This document shows, piece by piece, positions 24,500 to 32,710 of a DNA stretch of 64,000 nt; position 1 is the stretch's first letter; every line of letters begins with the position of its first letter. Origin of the DNA: DASYTH01 sp035762905. Lineage in GTDB: Bacteria > Actinomycetota > Actinomycetes > Mycobacteriales > Pseudonocardiaceae. The notes beneath the pieces are model-generated. The model worked only from the letters and a program-made list of their open reading frames with translations. It was not told where the DNA came from and made no database searches. Location: NCBI RefSeq assembly GCF_035762905.1, contig NZ_DASUCC010000123.1, positions 1-64,000 on the forward strand. The letters run 5' to 3'. A program made the position numbers and the translations under genes.

Positions 24500-26063
24500 T
24501 CAGGTCGGCCGCCTTCTCGCCGATCATGATCGTCGGAGCGTTGGTGTTGCCGCGCGGGACCGTGGGCATGATCGAGGCGTCCACGACCCGGAGCGCCTCG
24601 ACGCCGTGCACGCGCAGGGACGGGTCGACCACGGCGTTCTCCGAGGTGCCCATCATGCAGGTGCCGACCGGGTGATAGAGGGTCTGGGTGACCTCGCGGA
24701 TGTGCTCGCGCAGCTCCTCGTCGGTCAACCCGTCGACCTTCTCCGGCTTGAACGGGCGGTCCAGGAACCGCTTGATCGGGTGCTCCCGGCCGATCTCGAT
24801 CAGGGCGCGCAGGCCGGCCACCATGGCGTCGAGGTCGCGCGGGTCGTCGTAGTAGGCCGGGTCGATCTCCGGGCGCCAGCGCGGGTCCGCCGAGCGCAGC
24901 CGCAGCCGGCCGCGGGAGAACACGTTGACCACGGTGGCGCCCGCGGTGAAGCCGGGCTCGGTGAAGTCGTGCATCCCGTTGTCGTAGAACAGCGACGGCG
25001 CCACGTGGATCTGCATGTCCGGCGCGGGCAGGTCGTCCCGAGTCTTGAAGAACGCGCCGGCCTCGCCGATGTTGGAGGCCAGCGGACCCTTGCCGGTGAA
25101 CTGCCAGCGCAGCAGGTTGCGCAGGCCGGCCAGCTCGGCCAGGTCGCTGGTGCCGTGCGTGGTCCACAGGGCGCCGGCCACCGGGTGGTCGTGCAGGTTC
25201 TCCCCGACGCCGGGCAGGTTCGCGGCCACCTCGATGTCCAGCTCGCGCAGGTGCTCGGCCGGGCCGATGCCGGAGAGCAGCAGCAGTTGCGGGGAGTTGA
25301 CCGCGCCGCCGGACAGGATCACCTCGGCCTCGGCGTGCGCGGTGTGCTCGGCGCCGTGCCGCAGGTAGGACACGCCGACGGCGCGGGTGCCGGCGAGCAC
25401 CACCCGGGTGGCCAGGGCGTGCGTGACCACGGTCAGGTTCGGCCGGTCCAGGGCCGGGCGCAGGTAGGCGTCCGCGGTGGACCAGCGGTGCCCCTTGTGA
25501 CAGGTCACCTGGTACTGCCCGGCGCCCTCCTGCTCGGCGCCGTTGAAGTCGTCGGTCGCCTTGAGCCCCCAGGCCACCGCCGCGTCCACCCAGGACTGCG
25601 ACAGCGGGTGGGTGTACCGGCGGTCCTCCACGTGCAGCGGGCCGTCGGTGCCGTGCAGCGGCCCGGTCAGCCGATGGTTGCGCTCGGCCTTGACGAAGTA
25701 CGGCAGCACGTCGTCGTAGCCCCACCCGGTGGCGCCCAGGTCCCGCCAGGTGTCGTAGTCGGCCCGGTTGCCCCGGATGTAGATCATCGCGTTCATCGAC
25801 GAGCACCCGCCGAGCGCCTTCATCCGCGGCCAGTAGGCCGGCCGGCCGCCGAGGTGCTTCTGCTCGACGGTCTCGTAGTTCCAGTCCCACCGGGTCTTGA
25901 ACAGCGACGGGAACGCCGCCGGGATGTGGATCTCGTCCGCATCGTCCTCGCCGCCGGCCTCGAGCAGCAGCACGGACACGCCGGGGTTCTCGGTCAACCG
26001 GTTGGCCAGCACGCATCCCGCGCTGCCGGCGCCAACCACGACGTAGTCGTACGTGTCCGCCAT
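24486..26063 (-). CDS. GMC-family FAD oxidoreductase (choline-dehydrogenase type)
   Basis: A 525-residue flavoprotein. It begins YDYVVVGAGSAGCVLANRL (FAD dinucleotide fold) and continues with GGCSSMNAMIYIRG (GMC signature 1), LSGGAVNSPQLLLLSGIG (signature 2) and HPVGTCMMG near the C-terminus with the active-site histidine. It oxidises an alcohol group of an unidentified substrate (choline, polyethylene glycol or other alcohol). ATG 26063 is the clear start. It overlaps the PHP gene convergently. Confidence 0.92.
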   Translation of the reverse strand: MADTYDYVVVGAGSAGCVLANRLTENPGVSVLLLEAGGEDDADEIHIPAAFPSLFKTRWDWNYETVEQKHLGGRPAYWPRMKALGGCSSMNAMIYIRGNRADYDTWRDLGATGWGYDDVLPYFVKAERNHRLTGPLHGTDGPLHVEDRRYTHPLSQSWVDAAVAWGLKATDDFNGAEQEGAGQYQVTCHKGHRWSTADAYLRPALDRPNLTVVTHALATRVVLAGTRAVGVSYLRHGAEHTAHAEAEVILSGGAVNSPQLLLLSGIGPAEHLRELDIEVAANLPGVGENLHDHPVAGALWTTHGTSDLAELAGLRNLLRWQFTGKGPLASNIGEAGAFFKTRDDLPAPDMQIHVAPSLFYDNGMHDFTEPGFTAGATVVNVFSRGRLRLRSADPRWRPEIDPAYYDDPRDLDAMVAGLRALIEIGREHPIKRFLDRPFKPEKVDGLTDEELREHIREVTQTLYHPVGTCMMGTSENAVVDPSLRVHGVEALRVVDASIMPTVPRGNTNAPTIMIGEKAADLIRTG

Positions 26064-26104
26064 CGATGGCCTCCTCGCCGATGAGTGAAAGCGTCCTCAT
26101 CGCA

Positions 26105-27106
26105 TCACAGGCCAGCGAGAATGTCAGCCTCCTCTTCCCGGGTCAGCCCGGCGTTGCGCTCCCGGTCCAAGCCCAGCGCACGTTCGTGCTCCAGCGCGCC
26201 GGAAACCGCGTCGGCCAGTGCCAGGACCGGCATCCCGGCGGCCAGTGACGGCCCGGCGTCCCGTGCGGCCAGCGCGGCGTGCGACGGCGGCAGCCAGAAC
26301 GGCAACGAGCGCGGCCCGGCCCACGGGTTGACCTTGGCGGCGACCAGCTGCTCGGGCGTGGCCGGGACGAACTCGACGTCCACCCCGACCACCTCCGCGA
26401 TCCCCCGGAGCAGCTCCGGCAGCGGCCCGGCCGGCCCGATCGCGTCGAAGTCGCCGGAAAGGTCCCGCTCGGCGGCGTCCAGGATCCACCCGGCCAGGTC
26501 GCGCACGTCGATGTACTGCATCGGCTGCTCGGGCACGTCCGGCACCAGCACCCGGCCGCCCCGGGAGAACCGGGCCGGCCAGTAGCCGAACCGGTCATGG
26601 GTGTCGCCCGGGCCGGTGATCAACCCGGGCCGCACCACGAACGCGTGGTCGCCCATGGCCGCGCGCACCGCGTTCTCCGACGCCACCTTGATCCCGCCGT
26701 ACAGCCCGACACCCGCCTCGGTCTGCGTCTCCTCCCGGGTGGCGTGCCGCTGGACCGGCTCGACCAGCGCGGCGTCGGCCCGCTGGCCCGGGGTCACCGA
26801 GTCGGCGTACACGTTGATGGTGGAGACGAACGTCCAGTGCCCGACCCGGTCGGCAAGGGCGCGCAGCGCCCGGTCCACCCACGGGTAGGACACCGTGGCC
26901 ACGTCCACCACCGCGTCGAAGCTCTCCCCGGCCAGCGGAGCAAGGCCGTCCTCGGCGTCCCGGTCCACCCGGACCAGCGTGGCGCCGTCCGGCACCGGCC
27001 CGGACTCGCCGCGCGCCGCGCACACCACCTCATGCCCGCGCCGCAGCGCCTCGGTGGCCACCGCGTGGCCGACGAACACCGTTCCACCCAGCACAAGTAC
27101 TCGCAT
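26105..27106 (-). CDS. NAD-dependent epimerase/dehydratase-like protein (SDR)
   Basis: A 333-residue extended-SDR protein. It starts MRVLVLGGTVFVGHAV, a Rossmann GGTxFVG motif. The usual YxxxK appears as YGGIK near residue 142, and VRPGLITGPGD follows. It resembles reductases and epimerases acting on nucleotide sugars or similar compounds. The ATG at 27106 follows GGTGGAGGA on the coding strand. It is divergent from purS (about 80 bp apart), so the two promoters lie back to back. Confidence 0.87.
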   Translation of the reverse strand: MRVLVLGGTVFVGHAVATEALRRGHEVVCAARGESGPVPDGATLVRVDRDAEDGLAPLAGESFDAVVDVATVSYPWVDRALRALADRVGHWTFVSTINVYADSVTPGQRADAALVEPVQRHATREETQTEAGVGLYGGIKVASENAVRAAMGDHAFVVRPGLITGPGDTHDRFGYWPARFSRGGRVLVPDVPEQPMQYIDVRDLAGWILDAAERDLSGDFDAIGPAGPLPELLRGIAEVVGVDVEFVPATPEQLVAAKVNPWAGPRSLPFWLPPSHAALAARDAGPSLAAGMPVLALADAVSGALEHERALGLDRERNAGLTREEEADILAGL

Positions 27107-27187
27107 TCCTCCACCCTGGACCCGGACACGCCGGCTCCGCCAGACGATCTGCGGAGGGCGAACATCCTGCTCAGGTAGGCTCCGACC

Positions 27188-27427
27188 GTGGCCCGAGTCT
27201 TCGTCGATGTCATGCCCAAGCCCGAGATCCTGGACCCGCAGGGGCAGGCCGTGGCCCGTGCGCTGCCCCGGTTGGGCTTCGAGGGCGTTTCCGCCGTCCG
27301 CCAAGGCAAACACTTCGTGCTCGAGGTCGACGACTCGGTCGACGACGACACGCTCACCAAGATCGCCGAGGGCTTCCTGGCCAACCCGGTGATCGAGGAC
27401 TTCGTGGTGCGCAGGGCGGAGTCGTGA
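27188..27427 (+). CDS. purS: FGAM synthase subunit PurS
   Basis: A 79-residue subunit of the three-part phosphoribosylformylglycinamidine synthase, starting ARVFVDVMPKPEILDPQG, the typical PurS opening, followed by VRQGKHFVLEV. It bridges the PurQ glutaminase and the PurL synthase. The GTG at 27188 is 81 nt from the divergent epimerase start. The stop overlaps the GTG of purQ by 4 nt. Confidence 0.95.
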   Translation: MARVFVDVMPKPEILDPQGQAVARALPRLGFEGVSAVRQGKHFVLEVDDSVDDDTLTKIAEGFLANPVIEDFVVRRAES

Positions 27428-28104
27428 CCAGGATCGGAGTGATCACTTTCCCGGGCAGCCTTGACGACCAGGACGCCGCCCGGGCGGTGCGCTACGCCGG
27501 TGCCGAACCGGTGGCGCTCTGGCACGACGACGCCGACCTGCACGGCGTCGCCGCGGTGAGCGTGCCCGGCGGGTTCTCCTACGGCGACTACCTGCGGGCC
27601 GGCGCGATCGCCCGGTTCGCGCCGGTGATGGGCCTTGTGGTGGCCGCGGCCGAGCGCGGCCTGCCGGTGCTGGGGATCTGCAACGGTTTCCAGATCCTGT
27701 GCGAGGCCGGCCTGCTGCCCGGTGCCCTGCTGCGCAACGCCGGCCGGCACTTCGTCTGCCGGGACCAGCGGTTGCGGGTGGAGAACAACGGCACCGCGTG
27801 GACGAACCAGTACTGGGCCGGCGCGGAGTTCGTGGTGCCGGTGAAGAGCATGGACGGCCGCTACGTCGCCGATCGGTCCACTGTGGACGAGCTGGAGCAG
27901 CAGGGTCGGGTGGTGTTCCGCTACGCCGGGGGCAACCCGAACGGCTCGAAGAACGACATCGCCGGGATCTGCTCGCCGAACGGCCGGGTGGTCGGCCTGA
28001 TGCCGCACCCGGAGCACGCGATCGACGAGCTGACCGGCCCGTCGGCCGACGGCATCGGCATGTTCGGCTCGGTGCTGGACGCCCTGGCACCGGCCGCCGG
28101 ATAG
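27424..28104 (+). CDS. purQ: FGAM synthase glutaminase subunit PurQ
   Basis: A 226-residue class I glutamine amidotransferase. The nucleophile is the cysteine in VLGICNGFQIL; the catalytic His/Glu lie in LMPHPEHAI. It releases ammonia from glutamine for PurL. The GTG at 27424 overlaps purS (GTGA). purL starts 9 nt after the stop, so purSQL is one operon. Confidence 0.97.
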   Translation: MTRIGVITFPGSLDDQDAARAVRYAGAEPVALWHDDADLHGVAAVSVPGGFSYGDYLRAGAIARFAPVMGLVVAAAERGLPVLGICNGFQILCEAGLLPGALLRNAGRHFVCRDQRLRVENNGTAWTNQYWAGAEFVVPVKSMDGRYVADRSTVDELEQQGRVVFRYAGGNPNGSKNDIAGICSPNGRVVGLMPHPEHAIDELTGPSADGIGMFGSVLDALAPAAG

Positions 28105-28113
28105 GCTCGGCCC

Positions 28114-30408
28114 GTGCCCGTGACCGCCGTTTCCGTCGACACCGTCGAACACGCGCTGTCCACCCCGGACATCGCTCAACCGCACCGTGAGCTGGGGCTG
28201 GCCGACGACGAGTACGCCCGCATCCGGGAGATCCTCGGCCGCCGCCCGACCGAGGCCGAGCTGGCCATGTACTCGGTGATGTGGAGCGAGCACTGCTCCT
28301 ACAAGTCCTCCAAGGTGCACCTGCGCTACTTCGGCGAGACCACCACCGACGAGATGCGCGCGGCGATGCTGGCCGGCATCGGCGAGAACGCCGGGGTGGT
28401 GGACATCGGCGACGGCTGGGCGGTCACCTTCAAGGTGGAGTCGCACAACCATCCGTCCTATGTGGAGCCTTACCAGGGCGCGGCCACCGGGATCGGCGGC
28501 ATCGTGCGGGACATCCTGGCGATGGGCGCCCGGCCGTTGGCCGTGATGGATCCGCTGCGGTTCGGGGCGGCCGAGGCGGCCGACACCCGGCGGGTGTTGC
28601 CCGGGGTGGTCGCCGGGATCGCCGGCTACGGCAACTGCCTCGGCCTGCCCAACATCGGCGGCGAGGTGGTGTTCGACCAGAGCTACCAGGGCAACCCGCT
28701 GGTCAACGCGCTGTGCGTAGGCGCGATGCGGGTGGACGACCTGCACCTGGCGCACGCCTCCGGCACCGGTAACAAGGTGATCCTGTTCGGCGCCCGCACC
28801 GGGCTGGACGGCATCGGCGGGGTGTCGGTGCTGGCCTCGGACACCTTCACCGGGGAAGAGGGCGGTACCGGGCGCAAGAAGCTGCCCAGCGTGCAGGTGG
28901 GCGACCCGTTCACCGAGAAGGTGCTGATCGAGTGCTGCCTTGAGCTGTTCGCGCAGGGGCTGGTGGTCGGCATCCAGGACCTCGGCGGTGCCGGGCTGTC
29001 CTGCGCGACCAGCGAACTGGCCAGCGCGGGCGACGGGGGAATGCGCATCGAGCTGGACCGGGTGCCGTTGCGCGCGGCCGGCATGACCCCGGCGGAGATC
29101 CTGTCCAGCGAGTCGCAGGAACGGATGTGCGCCATCGTCGAACCGTCCGATGTGGACGCGTTCATGGCGGTGTGTGCCAAGTGGGACGTGACCGCCACCG
29201 AGATCGGCGAGGTCACCGAGGGCGACCGGCTGGTGGTCACCTGGCACGGCGAGACCGTCGTGGACGTTCCGCCGCGCACGGTGGCGCACGAGGGTCCGGT
29301 GTACGAGCGGCCGGTCGAGCGGCCGGCCGACCAGGATGACGTGCAGGGTGACGTCGCGGAGCTGGCCCGACCGTCCACATCGGACGAGCTGCGGTTCACC
29401 GTGCTGCGCATGGCCGCCTCGCCCAACCTGTGCTCCCGGCGCTGGGTCACCGAGCAGTACGACCGGTACGTGCGCGGCGGGACGGTGCTGGCCCAGCCGT
29501 CCGACGCCGGGATGATCCGGGTGGACGAGCAGACCGGCCGCGGCGTGGCGCTGTCCTGCGACGGCAACGGCCGGTACGTGCGGCTGGATCCCTACGCCGG
29601 TGCGCAGCTCGCGCTTGCCGAGGCGTACCGGAACGTGGCGGTCAGCGGGGCGCGCCCGGTGGCGGTGACCAACTGCCTCAACTTCGGTTCGCCCGAGGAC
29701 CCCGGCGTGATGTGGCAGTTCCAGCAGGCGGTGCGCGGGCTCGCGGACGGCTGCGCGGCGCTCGGCATCCCGGTGACCGGCGGCAACGTGAGCTTCTACA
29801 ACCAGACCGGCACGACCGCGATCCTGCCCACCCCGGTGGTCGGCGTGCTCGGCGTGATCGAGGACGTGGCCCGGCGGATCCCGACCGGGTTCGACATGAC
29901 CGCGAACGGGCACGTGCTGCTGCTGCTCGGCGAGACGCACGAGGAGTTCGGCGGCTCGGAGTGGGCGCACGTGGTGCACGGCCACCTCGGCGGGCTGCCG
30001 CCCAAGGTGGACCTGGCCCGGGAGCAGGCGCTCGGCACCGTGCTGGTGGCCGCCGCCGCGGACGGTCTGGTCTCGGCCGCGCACGACCTGTCCGACGGCG
30101 GCCTGGCTCAGGCCCTGGTCGAGGCCTGCCTGATCGGCGACACCGGCTGCCGGGTCACCCTCGACCCGGACGCCGACCGGTTCGTCCAGCTGTTCAGCGA
30201 GTCCGCCGGTCGCGCCGTGGTCGCCGTGCCGCGCGCGTCGGTGCCGGCGTTCACCGAGCTGTGCGCCACCCACGAGGTCCCGGTCCGCGAGCTGGGCGTC
30301 GTCGAAGCCACCTGGGGCACGCTCGAGATCGAGGGCGTGGCCACCTTCCCCCTCGACGAGCTGCGCGCCGCCTGGGAGTCCACCCTCCCGGCCCTGTTCG
30401 GCGGCTGA
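28114..30408 (+). CDS. purL: FGAM synthase large subunit PurL
   Basis: A 764-residue ATP-dependent synthase (small-type PurL, used with separate PurS and PurQ). Motifs are MWSEHCSYKSSK, VESHNHPSYVEPYQGAATG with the active-site histidine, DLGGAGLSCATSELA, and later GGNVSFYNQTG and AAHDLSDGGLAQAL. It converts FGAR to FGAM. GTG 28114 gives VTAVSVDTVEH and then the conserved HRELGLADDEY. A strong hairpin follows the stop. Confidence 0.97.
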   Translation: MPVTAVSVDTVEHALSTPDIAQPHRELGLADDEYARIREILGRRPTEAELAMYSVMWSEHCSYKSSKVHLRYFGETTTDEMRAAMLAGIGENAGVVDIGDGWAVTFKVESHNHPSYVEPYQGAATGIGGIVRDILAMGARPLAVMDPLRFGAAEAADTRRVLPGVVAGIAGYGNCLGLPNIGGEVVFDQSYQGNPLVNALCVGAMRVDDLHLAHASGTGNKVILFGARTGLDGIGGVSVLASDTFTGEEGGTGRKKLPSVQVGDPFTEKVLIECCLELFAQGLVVGIQDLGGAGLSCATSELASAGDGGMRIELDRVPLRAAGMTPAEILSSESQERMCAIVEPSDVDAFMAVCAKWDVTATEIGEVTEGDRLVVTWHGETVVDVPPRTVAHEGPVYERPVERPADQDDVQGDVAELARPSTSDELRFTVLRMAASPNLCSRRWVTEQYDRYVRGGTVLAQPSDAGMIRVDEQTGRGVALSCDGNGRYVRLDPYAGAQLALAEAYRNVAVSGARPVAVTNCLNFGSPEDPGVMWQFQQAVRGLADGCAALGIPVTGGNVSFYNQTGTTAILPTPVVGVLGVIEDVARRIPTGFDMTANGHVLLLLGETHEEFGGSEWAHVVHGHLGGLPPKVDLAREQALGTVLVAAAADGLVSAAHDLSDGGLAQALVEACLIGDTGCRVTLDPDADRFVQLFSESAGRAVVAVPRASVPAFTELCATHEVPVRELGVVEATWGTLEIEGVATFPLDELRAAWESTLPALFGG

Positions 30409-30419
30409 CCAAGACAAAG

Positions 30420-30451
30420 ATGCCGCACCGGCCCGAAAGCCGGTGCGGCAT
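30420..30451. terminator. Bidirectional hairpin terminator after purL
   Basis: ATGCCGCACCGGC (30420-30432) and GCCGGTGCGGCAT (30439-30451) form a perfect 13-bp stem with a CCGAAA loop, followed by CTCCTT on the plus strand. It separates purL from the convergent surface-protein gene. Confidence 0.85.
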
Positions 30452-30466
30452 CTCCTTACTACTTCG

Positions 30467-32233
30467 CTACGCGGCCGACCGCCGCCGCCGCACGATCATC
30501 AGGGCAGCCGCCCCGCCGATCAGCGCGACCAGACCGAACGCACCCAGCCCGAGCACGCTCGCACCGGTGTAGGCCAGCTCGTCGTCGGCCGCCTTCCCCT
30601 GCGGGGCCGGCGTGTCCGGGCACCCGGGCGCCAGCGCCGGCGGCTCCGGCTCGTCGGCCGTGCCCTCCAGCAACTGGATGCCCCAGTGGCTCTGCCCGTC
30701 GTCGCCGGCGCGGACCAGCACCCGGGTCGGGTTCTCCCAGGAGACCATCAGGCCCGCCGGCGGCACGACGTAGACCAGATAGTTCGGCCACGCCGGAACG
30801 TTGGTGAACACGAAGTTCCCGTCCGCGTCGGTGAACGTCTCGACCGCCATCGGGCACGGCGAGTCCGGGTTGGTCAGCACCAGCCGGACCCCGGCCACGC
30901 CGGTGCGCTCCTTGCCGGTCGTCACGTCGCCGCGCAGGGCGCCGAACCCACCGGGCACCAGCGCCTCGTCACCGGCGGACGCGTGATCCTCGTAGTCCCC
31001 CTCGGCCAGGCCGAAGTCGCAGCCAACCCCGACGTACCCGACGTTGAAGGCCTCCTGGGGAACGGTGTCGGTCACGTCGAGCACCTTGGTCTCACCCGGC
31101 GCGAGGTTGACGCCGGTCCGCAGGTCGCCCCAGCCGGGGGCGGTGCCGTACAGCGACTGGTCGAAACCGCCACGGTTGCAGAAGGCCTTCAGCCCGGTGA
31201 ACGGGGTCGAGCCGTGGTTGGTCAGGGTCACCGTGATGTGCAGGGTCTCGCCGACCTGGTAGGTGTCCTTGGTGAACTCCATCGCCGCGGACAGCCGGCC
31301 GTTGTACGGCAGCGAGCCCCGGAACAGCAGGTCCGCGGCGCTGCCGGACTCGTCGACGGTGACGCTGTAGTACCGGAAGTTGAACCCACTGCGGTACGAC
31401 TGGACCGACACGCTGTAGGTCCCGGTCGGGATGGCGCCGAAGTCGACCCGGCCGTGCGCGTCGGAGGTGGCGGAGAAATGGCTCTGCCAGTCGTAGTACA
31501 GCTCGACCGTCGTGCCGGCCAGGGCCTCGCCCGGGTCGGGCACGCCGTTGCCGTTCTTGTCGCCGAACACCACACCCGCGGCCGGCCCGGTGCGCGGCTC
31601 GACCGGCGCGGACGCGGACGCCGTCATGCTGCCGTAGGTGTGCATGTCGGTGATCATCAGCTCGACCCGGACGACCGTGGCGCTGAGCGAGCCCTGCCGG
31701 CCGGTCAGCTCCACCGAGCGGGTCTCGCCCGGCGCCAGCGTGACGCCCGCACCCTGGAACTCGCCCCACTGGAGGGGATCGTCCAAGGTGAACAGCTCCG
31801 CCGAGCCGCTGTAGTTGTAGACGTGGATCGGACCGGCCGGGATCGGGCTGGTGTTGCGGACCGAGACGGTGACGCCGATCGGGTCACCGGACCGGTACGA
31901 CGGCTGGTCGAACCGGATCTTCGTCTCGAGCAGTACCGAGTGAGACCCGCCCGGCCCGGGGTTGGTGCTCGTCGGCGTGGTCCCGGTCGGCTCGGTGGTT
32001 GAGGTCCCGGTGGGGTCCGAGGTCTCGGTCGGGTCCGAGGTCTCCGTGGGGTCCGTGGTCTCGGGCGGAGTGGTTTCGGTGGTGGTCTCGACCGTGGTCG
32101 TGGTCGTGGTCTCGTCCGGGTCGGCGAGGGCCGCCCCGACGGCCACGGTGCCGGTGAGTGTGAGCGTCGCGGTGATGACCGCGAAGGCGGTCAGTATGCG
32201 CGTGCGGAGACGCGCGCCGGTTGGTCCGGTCAC
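30467..32233 (-). CDS. LAxTG-anchored surface protein with SdrD-B/Cna-B-like domains
   Basis: About 588 residues. A signal sequence (RILTAFAVITATLTLTGTVAVGAALA) leads to a Thr/Pro/Ser/Glu-rich stalk with PTETSDP repeats. Next come Ig-like strands, a VFGDKNGNGVPDPGEALAG SdrD-B/Cna-B-like domain, two more beta domains, and a C-terminal sorting signal: LAYTG, a hydrophobic helix and RRRRSAA. LAxTG is the form recognised by class E sortases of high-GC Gram-positives, so the protein is probably covalently attached to the cell wall. The start is uncertain between GTG 32233 and GTG 32245. No sortase gene lies in the window. Confidence 0.82.
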   Translation of the reverse strand: MTGPTGARLRTRILTAFAVITATLTLTGTVAVGAALADPDETTTTTTVETTTETTPPETTDPTETSDPTETSDPTGTSTTEPTGTTPTSTNPGPGGSHSVLLETKIRFDQPSYRSGDPIGVTVSVRNTSPIPAGPIHVYNYSGSAELFTLDDPLQWGEFQGAGVTLAPGETRSVELTGRQGSLSATVVRVELMITDMHTYGSMTASASAPVEPRTGPAAGVVFGDKNGNGVPDPGEALAGTTVELYYDWQSHFSATSDAHGRVDFGAIPTGTYSVSVQSYRSGFNFRYYSVTVDESGSAADLLFRGSLPYNGRLSAAMEFTKDTYQVGETLHITVTLTNHGSTPFTGLKAFCNRGGFDQSLYGTAPGWGDLRTGVNLAPGETKVLDVTDTVPQEAFNVGYVGVGCDFGLAEGDYEDHASAGDEALVPGGFGALRGDVTTGKERTGVAGVRLVLTNPDSPCPMAVETFTDADGNFVFTNVPAWPNYLVYVVPPAGLMVSWENPTRVLVRAGDDGQSHWGIQLLEGTADEPEPPALAPGCPDTPAPQGKAADDELAYTGASVLGLGAFGLVALIGGAAALMIVRRRRSAA

Positions 32234-32345
32234 GAAAAGGATCACCCCTCGGTTGTGCGTGTCGACTGCCTGCCCCGCGCACCCCGAGCGCGATAAGACG
32301 CGCAAACGTAGCAGAGGCTTCACCCGAATGGGGGGCACAGTCCGG

Positions 32346-32606
32346 TTACGGCTCCTGGGGCGAGCTCGGGCCGCGGATGATCACGCCGTTGTCCTCGGTG
32401 ATCTGGGCGAAGAGGCCGAAGAAGCCGGCCCGGCTGGTGCGCTGCTCGACCGCGCCGCCGTTGTTGCCGACCCGGCGGGCGAGCAGGCTGAGATCGTCGG
32501 CGGAGAGGTGGTAGCCCTTCAGCGCGGTCGCCGGATCGGTCGCAAGGGCGGCCCGGAACGACGGATCGGTGTTCAACCGTTCCAGTGCGTCGTCGATATC
32601 CGGCAT
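32346..32606 (-). CDS. Small protein with an NHLP/Os1348-like leader motif
   Basis: An 86-residue acidic protein. Residues 1-45 read like the leader of the nitrile-hydratase-like/Os1348 family: LERLNTDPSFRAALATDPATALKGYHLSADDLSLLARR. The tail (about 46-86) is Gly/Asn/Phe-rich (NNGGAVEQRT, FFGLFAQITEDNGVIIRG) and lacks cysteine. Leaders of this clan precede modified peptides in some bacteria, but no modifying enzyme is in the window, so it may be a lone RiPP-type precursor or a regulatory peptide. It lies 73 nt downstream of the LAL regulator gene on the same strand, with a pair of palindromes in the gap and the end of that gene. ATG 32606 is a clear start. Confidence 0.6.
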   Translation of the reverse strand: MPDIDDALERLNTDPSFRAALATDPATALKGYHLSADDLSLLARRVGNNGGAVEQRTSRAGFFGLFAQITEDNGVIIRGPSSPQEP

Positions 32607-32679
32607 GGCCCCCGTCCGATCCTCGCAGTGCGCCACCACTATCAGAGCACGACAACCTCGGCGGCGTCTTCAGCACGAA

Positions 32680-32710
32680 CTACGTAGGTTTCCGCGGCCG
32701 GCTACGTAGC
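32680..32710. promoter_or_regulatory. Paired CTACGTAG palindromes upstream of the small leader-like gene
   Basis: CTACGTAG (32680-32687) and GCTACGTAGC (32701-32710) have centres 22 bp apart, at 74-104 bp upstream of the ATG at 32606 and overlapping the last codons of the LAL regulator gene. A similar pair lies upstream of the response-regulator gene at 50198-50228. Some NarL/LuxR-type regulators bind paired short palindromes. Confidence 0.45.

Noticed and set aside
26794..30417. A 1207-residue minus-strand frame opposite purSQL
   Set aside because: It is antisense to clear purS, purQ and purL genes and has His/Arg/Gly-rich shadow composition without motifs.
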